A stretch of 64,000 nt of DNA from Patiria pectinifera (taxonomy: Eukaryota; Echinodermata; Asteroidea; Valvatida; Asterinidae), in the NCBI GenBank assembly GCA_029964075.1, contig CM057135.1, positions 4,201,001 through 4,265,000 of the forward strand, read 5' to 3'. The notes below the pieces were generated by a model. It did not search any database. It was given only the letters and a program-made list of their open reading frames with translations, and was not told the DNA's origin. Both the position numbers and the translations under genes were made by a program. Of the stretch, positions 55,603 to 64,000 are shown one piece after another; position 1 is the stretch's first letter; each line of letters opens with the position of its first letter.

Positions 55603-56194
55603 ATGACAGCTATGCGAGAAGTATATATCCTTGGACACTCGTTCCCGCACGTCTAACTCGACTCGCACAGCAGCGTGGTCGGTCTATTGCATCTCTACTC
55701 GGAGTAACCGAGCAGTACACCGTTCAGATTGAGGGACACCCGGGGCTTACCTATTCCCGAATCTTTGGCAATCTGGCTCACTATCTTGGTGGAATGCAGA
55801 GCATGGAGAGAATCAGTTTACTCTGTGTAGATATGGGTACGAATGATCTCTGTGATAAGGATTCCACACCAACAGTTGTAGTTGAGAAAATTCTTAGATT
55901 CCTCCGGGAATTGGAGAACCATATCATCGGCAGCAGGTGGTTTTCTTTTCGGTTTTCCAAAGGTCATACATTAACAGACGCAACCAAGTTACGGTGGAAA
56001 CATTCAACCATCGAGCCCGAAGTTTTAACAGGTCGCTCAATCGCGCCCTTGCGTACCACCACCCAGAGGTACGTCTCTATCCTCAGAGAAGGATTAACTA
56101 TCCAAAATACCTGGCCGATGGATGCCACCTGACTGCGAGTGGAATGGACAGATATATTCATCAACTACGGGATGTGATAATTAGATATGGATAA
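55603..56194 (+). pseudogene. SGNH/GDSL-type esterase-like third gene, broken
   Basis: About 197 codons in three frames. An ATG at 55603 starts MTAMREVYILGHSFP, with GHS as block I. A frameshift near 55650 moves to a frame with Gly-rich and Leu-rich helices and SLLCVDMGTNDLC (block III, GxND, about 55830). A second shift near 55935 leads to VVFFSVFQRSY-like sequence and DGCHLTASGMDRYIHQL (block V, DxxH, about 56119) and the stop at 56194. The order of the Ser, Gly, Asn and Asp/His blocks is that of SGNH hydrolases. Such esterase domains are known in some retroelements (for example CR1-type LINE ORF1). Here the gene sits between pol and the 3' LTR, where env is found in retroviruses. Confidence 0.7.
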
Positions 56195-56199
56195 TCATC

Positions 56200-56905
56200 C
56201 TGTTGTCATAAACATCATTACAGTGATTACCTTTATATAGAGTTTATCTGCAGTGTTTGCTCTTGACGAGTGTATCAAGAGATTCCGGTGCACTGTATAA
56301 CTTTTATTTTATATTGTTTAACTTACACTTTTATATCCATGGTTCATATACACTATATGATTTATGGGAACCAAAGTCGAAGCTTAAGTAAAGCTAGTTC
56401 ACATTATTGGTTACCTTTTCAGAAAACCGCTACACACATTCTGCGTTGAATAGCGTGTGACCAAACTTGTATTGTAAAGTTACTGCTGATGTAAACTTTT
56501 ATTTCCAAAAAGGAAACATGTTGAATTATATCGTACCCACCATAAGTAGTTCAGTACGAAAACCGTTAACTTAATATGCTATTATTTGTGCTTGACTATT
56601 GTCATATATTGAGTCTTGAAAAAGCACTCAGTCACTTTGTTTGCACGTGTAGTTTAAAAGTTACAAAAATGGAACCAGTTTGTGTTGGGTAAGATTTGGA
56701 ATAGGAATTCCAAAAGCAGGAATATTGTGGCAGATTCACATATTTTAGTCATACTTTAAATGTATGTATGCATGCAAGAGGATTATATATAAAGAGTAAT
56801 ATGTAGTTACCCTTTTTGACTTATTTAGTACAAAACCACTCCGAAAAAAATGATTTTTTGACTTATGGATCGTTCGAGGGCGACTGATCCTTAAAGCAGG
56901 GAAAT
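56200..56905 (+). other. 3' non-coding region and polypurine tract of the Gypsy element
   Basis: No gene seen in 56200-56890. The purine-rich AAAGCAGGGAAAT just before the 3' LTR (about 56893-56905) fits a polypurine tract. Confidence 0.6.
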
Positions 56906-57322
56906 TGTGGCGATTCATAATAATTTGAAAATCATCAATACGTATTTTGTCACCCCGTGCTTAGGCACGCCATACTTTTTGGATGCAAATATATACATTG
57001 CGTGGCAAATGTATACATTGGGGCCTATATGACACAGCGCACAAAAGCCAGTGCATGCTGCAGACGCAGGGAGATAACGCTGTTTTGGCGTACTGTTATT
57101 GAAGTGCTAGACGATAACTTTTCTTTTGGCTGAGCCTGGCATAGCCAGACATACCTAGTCTGCGACGTGTAGACCAGTTCGAGGGCTTTCTCCTCAAGCT
57201 GTGAGCTGTGCTGTTGTGTGTATCCTTAAATAACCGAAGCCAAAGGCACTGGGGGTTTTTACTTCTACTGAAAGAAGTCTTCTACTGAAAGACCCTTTAT
57301 ATGTGGCTTTCCAGCTACTACA
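56906..57322 (+). repeat. 3' LTR (417 bp)
   Basis: Begins TGTGGCGATTCATAATAATT, ends TTCCAGCTACTACA, and is almost identical to the 5' LTR except for the ~100-bp internal deletion and a short duplication of TCTTCTACTGAAAGA. High LTR similarity suggests recent insertion. Confidence 0.95.
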
Positions 57323-58083
57323 CATGCATGCAGCGATGTTAGTCTGGTTCCCGCTGCGCGCCAAGGGCTACGATGTTAGTTTGGTTCCCGCCGCGCGGCA
57401 AGGACTATAATTATGATGAAAGAACCGGAACCAGTCTATCAAATCGAATTTGACATCGTAATGCCAAACAAACATCGGTGGAGAAAGAACATTTCTGCTA
57501 TTTAATTCACAGAAATTGGTCTCCCTTTTCTAGTTGGGTGTGTGTATTCTTTTAAATTAGAGTTTGTACCACGGCCGCTCATACTTCCTCCATGATACAG
57601 CGTAGTGCAACGTTAATTTCTGCAGCATCACGTGGCTTATTGCCAGCTTGCGCTATATCAGTCACGTACGGTGATATATGTACTTAGGACGTGGGGGCAT
57701 GGGAATGAATTTCTTATTCTTGCTGCACTAGCCTATGGGGAAAAAAAGGGGTCTTTCTATAGGTTCTGGTAGGAGCCCCATAGTTCTAGGGGTAGTAAAT
57801 GAGTAGGCGTAAGTACTGAACCAGAAAACGATAACAAATCTCCTCGTCAATGGAAAAGGAGTCTTTTATCGGCCAATAGAGTGTTTTCTCAATGCAACAG
57901 AGCATGGCGGTGTATATACCGCTACGTTTTCGGGTCTAGGTTGTGCCAAGTTTTTATATAATTCTCAGCCCAAATGAGTGGTTATTTTCAAAGGTTTGGC
58001 TGTTCCTGACAGATTACAATCATGACAATTATAGGGGTATTAAAGTAAAATCTTTCCGATGTTCGTAGTGACTAGGCCCAAGT
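57323..58083. other. Repeat-derived sequence, no gene
   Basis: 57345-57460 is a TAGTCTGGTTCCC-type inverted fragment. 57905-58083 is the paralogue of 35050-35171 plus 35648-35712 without the MITE. No gene seen. Confidence 0.6.
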
Positions 58084-59062
58084 GTTATTAGGTCAACTCG
58101 CCCCCTGGTCGACTCGCCTCTTACCAACTCGCCCCCTGGCCAACTCGCCCCCTGGCTAATTGTTGAAAAGCCTAGTGCGATTTGTTCGTGCTCGCTCAGT
58201 GTATGTAGTTTGAGTTTACCTGTTATTTAAGTCCATAATTTGTGCGTGCAACTGAGACACTGTTGTCACAAAATATTGTGAAACTCATAATTTGCCCTTC
58301 CCAGCGCCGCGCCCGGCCCTATGGGCGGTGGGTGACGAGCGAAGTAGGCCTATAGTATTAGTTACCCATGGTGGCGCGATTCCAAATCCCTCGAATAGGA
58401 AATAAGCGTGTAAAAGTCGAAGTTTTTTTGATTTCTTAAGAAAATTACTGGAGGAAAAGCCTTTGTAAACTGAAAATCGCATGACCTGAAAATGTAAAAT
58501 ACAAGAGGACTGGTAGAACACGGAGCACTCGTTCAAATAATGAAAACATATGGAATAATTCTCGGCGGTCATTGAGTAATAACTGAAACTTATTACATGC
58601 TTTATATGGAAATAATTGACGGAGTAGTAGGCCTATCTACGAATTCGAAAACTGAAGTTGATTATTTATTTTTGGGGAAATAGTCCTGTTTGGTTTGTGT
58701 TTTAAGGGTCTTTTCTGAGCGCGAGGGACCATGCAGGGCCAGGGGACCCTTGATCGCATAATTTGGAGTGATTTTTTAAAAATTAAACCCAATTTCAAGA
58801 AAGCTGTACAGAATCCAAACAAAGTCCAAACATTTGTCCAGCATTTTCTGGTCGATCTATGATCTAAACCAGCAGCGAACTATCGACTGATCTGAAAGGG
58901 GGCGAGTTGGCAGAGGGGCGAGTCGGTCAGGGGGCGAGTTGGCTAAGGGGCGAGTCGGTCAGGGGGGCAAGTCGGTCAGGGGGCGAGTTGGCAAGGGGGC
59001 GTGTTGGTAAGGGGCGAGTTGGTAAGGGGCGAGTCGGCCAGGGGGCGAGTTGACCTACAATC
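58084..59062. mobile_element. 979-bp DNA transposon with minisatellite ends and 8-bp TSD
   Basis: GCCCAAGT occurs just outside both ends (58076-58083 and 59063-59070), while the homologous place at 35706-35715 has it once, giving an empty site. The ends share TAGGTCAACTCGCC in inverted orientation, followed on each side by tandem units of the type GGGGCGAGTTGGC (5' side about 4, 3' side about 9). The 8-bp duplication fits hAT-like insertion. Internal frames (for example 58285-58572 on the - strand) show no transposase. Confidence 0.85.
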
Positions 59063-59095
59063 GCCCAAGTAACAGTTCTTAAAGTATATACTTAC

Positions 59096-59480
59096 TGATA
59101 TTTTTTGCCTTAGTTCCTCCAATTCTTGTATATACGAACCATGCTGTAACCAAGTGTATTCCACAGGGATCCTGCCCTTGGCCTTGCTGTGTTTGGTTGT
59201 CTTGAGGAAATGAACCGCTTTGCTGAAACTTATACCTTCCCCACCAAATACTGAAATCTTACAACCTCGGCTATCTGTTTTGCAAGGGGAAAAGCTCTCG
59301 AGCTCTCAAGGCACTGCGTGAAGTTGTCACAAATTCCTTCTCCTTCCCGTGTTGGTATAGTAAACATATAGCGGGTATGGAATTTCCCGAGATTTCTTCA
59401 TCATTGTGGATGTTGGCTTGCAAGTGTGAGGTTGTGGACGTTGAGATTTCACCTGTCTGGTATTTAAAAATAAATATAAA
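59096..59480 (-). pseudogene. NTGRR(K/R)N exon module, copy C
   Basis: YVYYTNTGRRRNL, then a gap with extra sequence (GAAAAGCTCTCGAGCTCTCA, a short insertion), KISVFGGEG, EYTWLQHGSYIQELEELRQK and a donor (TATCA|GTAAGT). It is the sister of copy A, with which it shares both flanks. Confidence 0.55.
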
Positions 59481-59984
59481 TGCCTCTTTGCGAGTTTCAC
59501 TGTCCCCATTGGTCGAGAGCTAGTCTTGTTCCCTGACCAAAGATTCCCTGACGACTTTCTTGATAAATCTTAGGTCAGGTATTGCCCACGGTTAAAAATA
59601 GAGCATGAAGCAACATGTCACAGGTCACCCGTCGATAATCGGGCACGAATATATTTTTAGACGTGTAGTACGTGTTTTCACTTTGACAAAGATACGAGCG
59701 GTGGTGTTGTTTTTTTTAAATTCGATTTCACCGTAGAGTAAGAAAACATTCAAAAACGTCAACAAAGCAGACAATGCAGACATGCTGCGTGCCGGACAAA
59801 CAACCTTTGCTAAGTTCTATGGACAAACCCAGGGGGGGGGGGCAAAACAAGTGCGCCACCAACGTTGAAATGTATCTCATTCATTCTTCCGCGATCACGA
59901 AGCGTACATCTCATACAGTAAATACATATAGATTGCTATCGCGAAGCGCAGCATTGAAACACGTACAAATTTGTACTCAATCGC

Positions 59985-60495
59985 CAGTCACACTATCTTG
60001 TGACTTTGGGGTCCCGGTACTGGAAGACCAGCCCATAAGTCAAGCTATATCTCACCCGTATGCGTCCAATACGGTGTCGGCAGTCGTAGTATGCACTATC
60101 TTGTGACTTTGGGGTCCCGGTACTAGATGACCCCCCCCCCCCCATAAGTCACGCTATATCTCACTCGGATGCCCATAAGTCACGCTATTTGTCACTCGGA
60201 TGCGTCCACAACGGTGTCGCCAGTCGTAGTACACACTATCTTGTGACTTTGGGGTCCCCGTACTAGATGACCCCCCCCCCCCATAAGTCACGGTATATCT
60301 CACTCGGATGCGTCGACTTTCGTGTCGCCAGTCGTAGTATCCACTATCTTGTGACTTTGGGCTCCCGGTAGCAGATGACCCCCATAAGTCACACTATATT
60401 TGTCACTCGGATGTGTCGGCAGTCGTTCTACACACTATCTTGTGACTTTGGGGTTCCGGTACTGGAAGACCAGCCCATAAGTTAAGCTATTTCTC
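59985..60495. repeat. ~120-bp tandem repeat, about 4-5 copies
   Basis: Units contain CACTATCTTGTGACTTTGGG, a C-run, CCCATAAGTCACGCTATAT and CACTCGGATGCGTCC. Copies differ in C-run length and small deletions. No gene. Confidence 0.9.
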
Positions 60496-60846
60496 ACTAA
60501 ACCTTTATTTATTTTTGTTAGTTTTGTGGGGGGGGGGGGGGCAGGTTACCGCTCCGAATGTGATCAATCTCTTTTTGGAATAATTATTGGCTCTGAGAAG
60601 AGCCGGTTTTGCGTACAGTTTGGACTACTATACTAAAACTATTACAGTTCCTGTCCCAACCAAAAAAGTTCTTTCACATATAGTACAAGTACAGATGTAT
60701 TTTTATTTCAGCTCAAGACAAGTGCCACAAGAGGGATGCAACAAGTGTAGAGGCTTGAATGGGCAATGGACCGGCGGCCGAAAATCGCTATACCGATAGT
60801 TTATACTAAATTTTGTTATACTAAATCAGTTCCTCGTTGTTGTTTT

Positions 60847-61524
60847 TTAACATAGAAAATGTGAATTAAAACATGTATTTATTTTTGTTTTGCGGTCCTT
60901 CTTGCGGCCCTGCAAAGCAACTTGGTACCGCTTCATCGCCTCTCTCCAAACAGTGCCTGGTTGTATGGAAGAAAGGTCCTCCTCCATTGGCGATTTCTCA
61001 GCTGCTGGTGATAAAGAGTCCCTCAACACGGCGAGTTCTTCGAGCTACTGTATGTGGTCATACCATGAGTATGACACTGGTAGCTTTCCTCTGGGTTTTT
61101 TTTTGTGTTGTACAAAAAATGCAGTGTGCGCGAAGGTTTTATCCAAGCCTCCAGCTGAAGATACCAAAAAACCTTGTCCATCCGTCTCTGCAGCAGTTGA
61201 GTGCAACTGACATGTGTTTTTTCGTCGCCCGGTGTTTGTAAAGTATACAAAAGGTTGACACGGAACTGGAATCTGTTTGGGCATGGTGGTGAGGTAGTGT
61301 TCTCTGCTCGTTCTCAAGAGTGAGTGAAGAGATGTTGTGTGCTGGCTGCTTATATGGTAGCCTTTAGTCAAGGCCCACGCGTCTTGATCCGGACACGCAA
61401 CACACCCCGAACGCTGGCACGTAAAAAGACTATCCAGCGAGCGGCGCCAGCCGCGAGGGCCTTTATCATCTCGTTGAGAGCGCTTTTGTTTTTCTTTACA
61501 TTTGTCTACCGATTTGGTAGACAT
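60847..61524 (-). pseudogene. NTGRRKN-module gene, copy D, divergent from helicase
   Basis: The longest member of the family. It starts MSTKSVDKCKEKQKRSQRDD at 61524, has a basic Cys-containing N-terminus, then VYFTNTGRRKNTCQLHST, an AETDG block and KLPVSYSWYDHIQ. A TAG follows at 61045-61047. The same frame continues with LEELAVLRDSLSPAAEKS and a basic tail to 60847. There is no splice donor at the point where copies A-C have one, so this copy is either processed or has a different structure. It starts 110 bases from the helicase ATG on the other strand. Function unknown. Confidence 0.55.
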
Positions 61525-61633
61525 GCATTATGCATCACCCGTTGTGAACTGACCAATGAAAATGCAGAATTACTAACAGCTGTTTAGACGATGTGACGTC
61601 ACACGCGCTCTCCCAAAATCTGAGCAAAGCAAG
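61525..61633. promoter_or_regulatory. Candidate bidirectional promoter with CRE site
   Basis: The 109-base interval between two divergent starts contains the perfect CRE TGACGTCA (61594-61601) within GTGACGTCACAC, a typical ATF/CREB target. GC-rich sequence follows, and there is no TATA box. The helicase ATG is in a good context (AAGATGGCG). Confidence 0.55.
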
Positions 61634-62136
61634 ATGGCGACTTCCATGAGTGTCGATGAAAAAATATTCCAAGAAAGTTTAAACTTCGCTGCTTCTAAAC
61701 TTAATATTTCGGGTAAGTTCAAGCCTCAGCAACGTCATGCTATTAAAAGCGTGTTGGAAGGCCGAGATGTATTCATAAACCTTCCTACGGGTTTCGGGAA
61801 AAGCGTCGTTTTCCAAGCCGTGCCATTATGTAGCAATTTTATTCGGCAGCATGAGCAGGAGTGTACCGTCGAAGAGCTGAGGCCTGCTGTGACTGTTGTA
61901 ATTTCTCCACTCGTGTCTCTAATGCAGGATCAGACAAAGGCTCTGAACACCTTGGGAATCTCGGCAGTTTATATGGGTGAGCTCAGTGCCGAGGACGAGG
62001 TAAAGCTACAGGATGGTTCAGTTACCATAGTCTACATGAGCCCCGAGAACGCCCTCGGAAATGGGCGTACATGGATGCAGTCTTGCAAAGAAATTTGTGG
62101 ACTGTTTGTTGACGAGAGTCATTGCATTGTAAAATG
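61634..62136 (+). CDS. RecQ-like DNA helicase, first exon
   Basis: The exon encodes about 167 residues, MATSMSVDEKIFQESLNFAA onward. Superfamily 2 motifs are in order: a Q-motif-like KPQQRHAI (30-37), motif I LPTGFGKS (50-57), motif Ia SPLVSLMQDQ (91-100), motif Ib-like MSPENAL and motif II DESHC (160-164). It ends at a donor (AAATG|GTAAGT), splitting a Trp codon. RecQ-family helicases unwind DNA 3'-5'. The second helicase domain should follow in later exons; an LTR element lies 355 bases downstream and the rest is outside the window or lost. It may be a live host gene, or one of the expanded RecQ-like genes of invertebrates. Confidence 0.8.
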
Positions 62137-62491
62137 GTAAGTTGTTATATTAATTAAAAGAGAAAGAATGTTGTAACCTGACGCTGCTTTTTTTCTTCGC
62201 ATAGGGGCCCTACCATCTCAATGAAGGTCAGTCATTGCAAAATCATGACATGAGACATGAATCTGGGACTGCAAAACATTTCCCTTTTTTTTTTAGGAAA
62301 TACTTTTACAATTTTATTGACTCTCCATACACTCTGTACTCAAATGCTGAAGTATCTTCAGGTTGCAACATTCTTCCATTACAACTTAGCATGGGGGCCT
62401 ATTGTGTCTTTTTTTCAGGTGCAACAATGCTGTACATATATACAATGTACATGTAGTCCAAGTAACTAGGACTCTATCTCTACGAATCACC

Positions 62492-62913
62492 TGTAGCGGG
62501 ATCCTACTGGGCTCTTGTCCGCCAAGTCCAGCAAAACGCAAGAAAAGGGGACACACGGACGGGATTTCTAACTCTGAAAGAAGATCTCATTTATTTCGCC
62601 AAGCGGACTCTGCGGGCAACTTGCCGCACCGCTACCAGAACTGCAACTGATCAATTCCCAGCATAGACATACACACAATCTGAACAAATGTATACAAATG
62701 TAGCAACTTTACCCAACCCTGGAATCCAGCCAAGTTCTTCCCGCGCAATTGAACAAAATAACCCCACTTAGCCAACCTATTTGTAGAGCCTATTTCCGGA
62801 GCTCGCGCCAGCCAGACCCAAAAACCAGGTCAGGTGCGCGCCGCCGGAGCCCCTCCGCCGGAGCACTAGTGCTAGAAAGCAATAACAAAAGTGTGCACAG
62901 ACTGTCCGTTACA
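62492..62913 (-). repeat. LTR of a second retrotransposon (3' LTR, - strand)
   Basis: Read on the - strand the sequence starts TGTAACGGACAGTCTG after a purine tract (AAGGAGGGGGTAG), includes AATAAA and ends CCCGCTACA. TG...CA ends and the preceding polypurine tract identify it as a 3' LTR whose body extends right. Its 5' half lies outside the window. Confidence 0.75.
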
Positions 62914-63337
62914 CTACCCCCTCCTTAAATTGGGCCTATTCTCCTGAATAGGGGCACATATAGAACATATTTGACATGATTTTTTTGTTCTTTTACCAAC
63001 ATTGGGTGTCCCCAAAGGATGTGGAGCAACGTTGATCTGGTCCCCAAAATGGTTACTCAGATCAAACATTAATCCAGCAATCCATGATGACAACCTCTTC
63101 AACAGGGGAACATTTTAGAAACAACATGAGAAATCAAACACTTTACTTTGTTTATCAATGGGTGTCCTCAATGGAAGTTGATCGGCGTTGATTCTAGTCC
63201 CCAGACTGGTGCACAGAATCAAACAATGATACAACAAACCGTGATGACTACCTTATTACAACAGTTTCAACACATTCTTTTACATTTTTTTTTCTTGTTC
63301 ACTTTACTTGGAAAATGTCCTTTATGTCCTCACTATT
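62914..63337 (-). repeat. Non-coding region with a ~150-bp imperfect direct repeat
   Basis: Two copies share GTCATCA(C/T)GG, ATGTTTGAT, GGGGAC(C/T)AGA(A)TCAACG and GGGGACACCCA. They lie between the last coding frame and the LTR of the - strand element. No gene. Confidence 0.65.
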
Positions 63338-64000
63338 TCACAAAGCAATGTCCATCCAAGAGAGAACTTCTCTCCAGTCTCTGTCTGTGTTGCGCTTCGC
63401 AAGCTTTAGTGTCTTCAGCCAAGTACACAGGTCACGTCGCTGTACTCCTTCCACCTGGTCGTTGACTCCCCAACCTTGCTTTGGTCCCGTTGTCTTTCGT
63501 GGTGTCTGTCCACGCACTGTTGTCTTCTCCGGCAGCCTTGTCTTCTGTGGTGCACCCCGCACCGGCGGATTCCCCGTCTTTTTCGGCGGCCTCGTCTTCT
63601 GTGGTGCACCTTGCACCGGCGGATTCCCAGCCTTTGATGCTCCCTGCACCAACGGGTATCCTGTCTTCTGCGGTACTCCCTGTACCTTCGGCCTCGTATT
63701 CTTTGATGCGTCCTGCATCGCCGGATCCGCAGTCTGTTGGCTTACCGTTGTTGTCCCTGTCACGTGCACCTGCGGTCTGAAAGTCAATGTCGTTGCTTGC
63801 TCCAGCGGGGCTGCTTTCGCCGGGGGATAGTGCCGCTCCGGCTCGGTTGCCGTCACCTGAACATGAAGGTCAGTATCTTGTAGTCGATTGTCCGTGGTCT
63901 GAGTTGCTGTCCCGGCAGTACGGCGGTCGATGAGTTCAGCGTGCTCCGGCTGATCGGCATGCACCAGTGGAGCCGTCCACAACGGTGGATCAGTGTGCAT
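63338..64000 (-). CDS. C-terminal part of a retroelement protein (partial)
   Basis: The frame enters from the right edge and ends at 63338. It is Pro/Thr/Gln/Lys-rich with about five degenerate 12-16-residue repeats (VQGVPQKTG, VQGASKAGNPP, VQGAPQKTRPPK, VRGAPQKTR) and a more globular end (CTWLKTLKLAKRNTDRDWRE). Position upstream of the LTR suggests the tail of Pol or a Gag/Env-like product. No enzyme motif is visible, so the call rests on context. Confidence 0.5.
   Translation of the reverse strand: MHTDPPLWTAPLVHADQPEHAELIDRRTAGTATQTTDNRLQDTDLHVQVTATEPERHYPPAKAAPLEQATTLTFRPQVHVTGTTTVSQQTADPAMQDASKNTRPKVQGVPQKTGYPLVQGASKAGNPPVQGAPQKTRPPKKTGNPPVRGAPQKTRLPEKTTVRGQTPRKTTGPKQGWGVNDQVEGVQRRDLCTWLKTLKLAKRNTDRDWREVLSWMDIAL

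Larger units (their letters stand above)
49009..57322 (+). mobile_element. Full-length Ty3/Gypsy LTR retrotransposon with a third gene
   Basis: Two LTRs (TGTGGCG...ACTACA) flank a primer site, gag, pol (protease, reverse transcriptase, RNase H, integrase) and an SGNH-type third gene. CATGCATG stands directly outside both ends (49001-49008 and 57323-57330); because the sequence repeats, the duplication may be 4 or 8 bp. Integrase after RT-RNase H defines the Gypsy order. The element is nearly complete but carries two frameshifts in pol, breaks in the third gene and an altered integrase active site. Confidence 0.95.

Noticed and set aside
63315..63830. 171-codon Cys/Gly/Phe-rich frame on the + strand with repeats
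   Set aside because: Antisense of the Pro/Lys-repeat protein on the - strand, which ends properly upstream of the LTR.

Overview
The window is eukaryotic nuclear DNA, probably from a marine invertebrate genome. An echinoderm- or other invertebrate-deuterostome-like genome is a guess only; I saw no diagnostic host marker. The evidence for a eukaryote is spliced exon structures with GTAAGT-type donors, a Ty3/Gypsy LTR retrotransposon primed by an animal-type tRNA-Ser, several MITE/foldback DNA transposons with target-site duplications, and a Polinton/adintovirus-class element. Almost everything is mobile or mobile-derived; I see no clearly intact multi-exon host gene.

Layout. 1-6.2 kb is a nested, partly tandem repeat block full of the CRE palindrome TGACGTCA. 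7291-22235 is one complete but decayed Polinton/adintovirus-like element (14.9 kb, 375-bp terminal inverted repeats). From left to right it carries a TFIIB-like gene, a membrane/coiled-coil protein, a heavily broken unknown gene, an intact 374-aa unknown protein, a Pro-rich membrane protein, several small membrane proteins, the packaging ATPase, the double-jelly-roll-type major capsid protein, a retroviral-type integrase and a protein-primed-type family B DNA polymerase. The integrase and polymerase would integrate and replicate the element, and the capsid and ATPase would package it. Polymerase, capsid, the integrase tail and at least four other genes are broken by stops or frameshifts, so this copy is a fossil, although ATPase, TFIIB-like and several small genes stay open. 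22.2-22.65 kb is a ~135-bp tandem repeat.

23.9-26.8 kb (- strand) holds the spliced remains of a gene with a DDE integrase core. 27.3-28.3 kb is a small coding gene split by a 718-bp foldback element with a 9-bp target duplication. 31.2-32.3 kb is an array of the palindrome AGAGATATCTCT. 33.5-34.5 kb is a Gypsy gag remnant. 34.5-48.5 kb is a mosaic of foldbacks, palindromes, duplicated segments and repeated copies of one exon-like coding module with the signature NTGRR(K/R)N.

49009-57322 is a full-length Gypsy retrotransposon: LTRs, tRNA-Ser(GCU) primer site, gag, and pol with two frameshifts and a Lys at the integrase catalytic-Glu position. Unusually, it also has a third, broken gene resembling an SGNH/GDSL esterase. 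58084-59062 is a non-autonomous DNA transposon whose empty site exists at 35.7 kb. At 61.5 kb the NTGRRKN-module gene and a RecQ-like helicase exon lie head to head around a perfect CRE site. The window ends inside the 3' part of another LTR element on the - strand.

The points most worth a second look are the TFIIB-like gene in the Polinton, the esterase ORF in the Gypsy element, the exon-bearing foldback with 9-bp TSD, and the NTGRRKN module/helicase pair.
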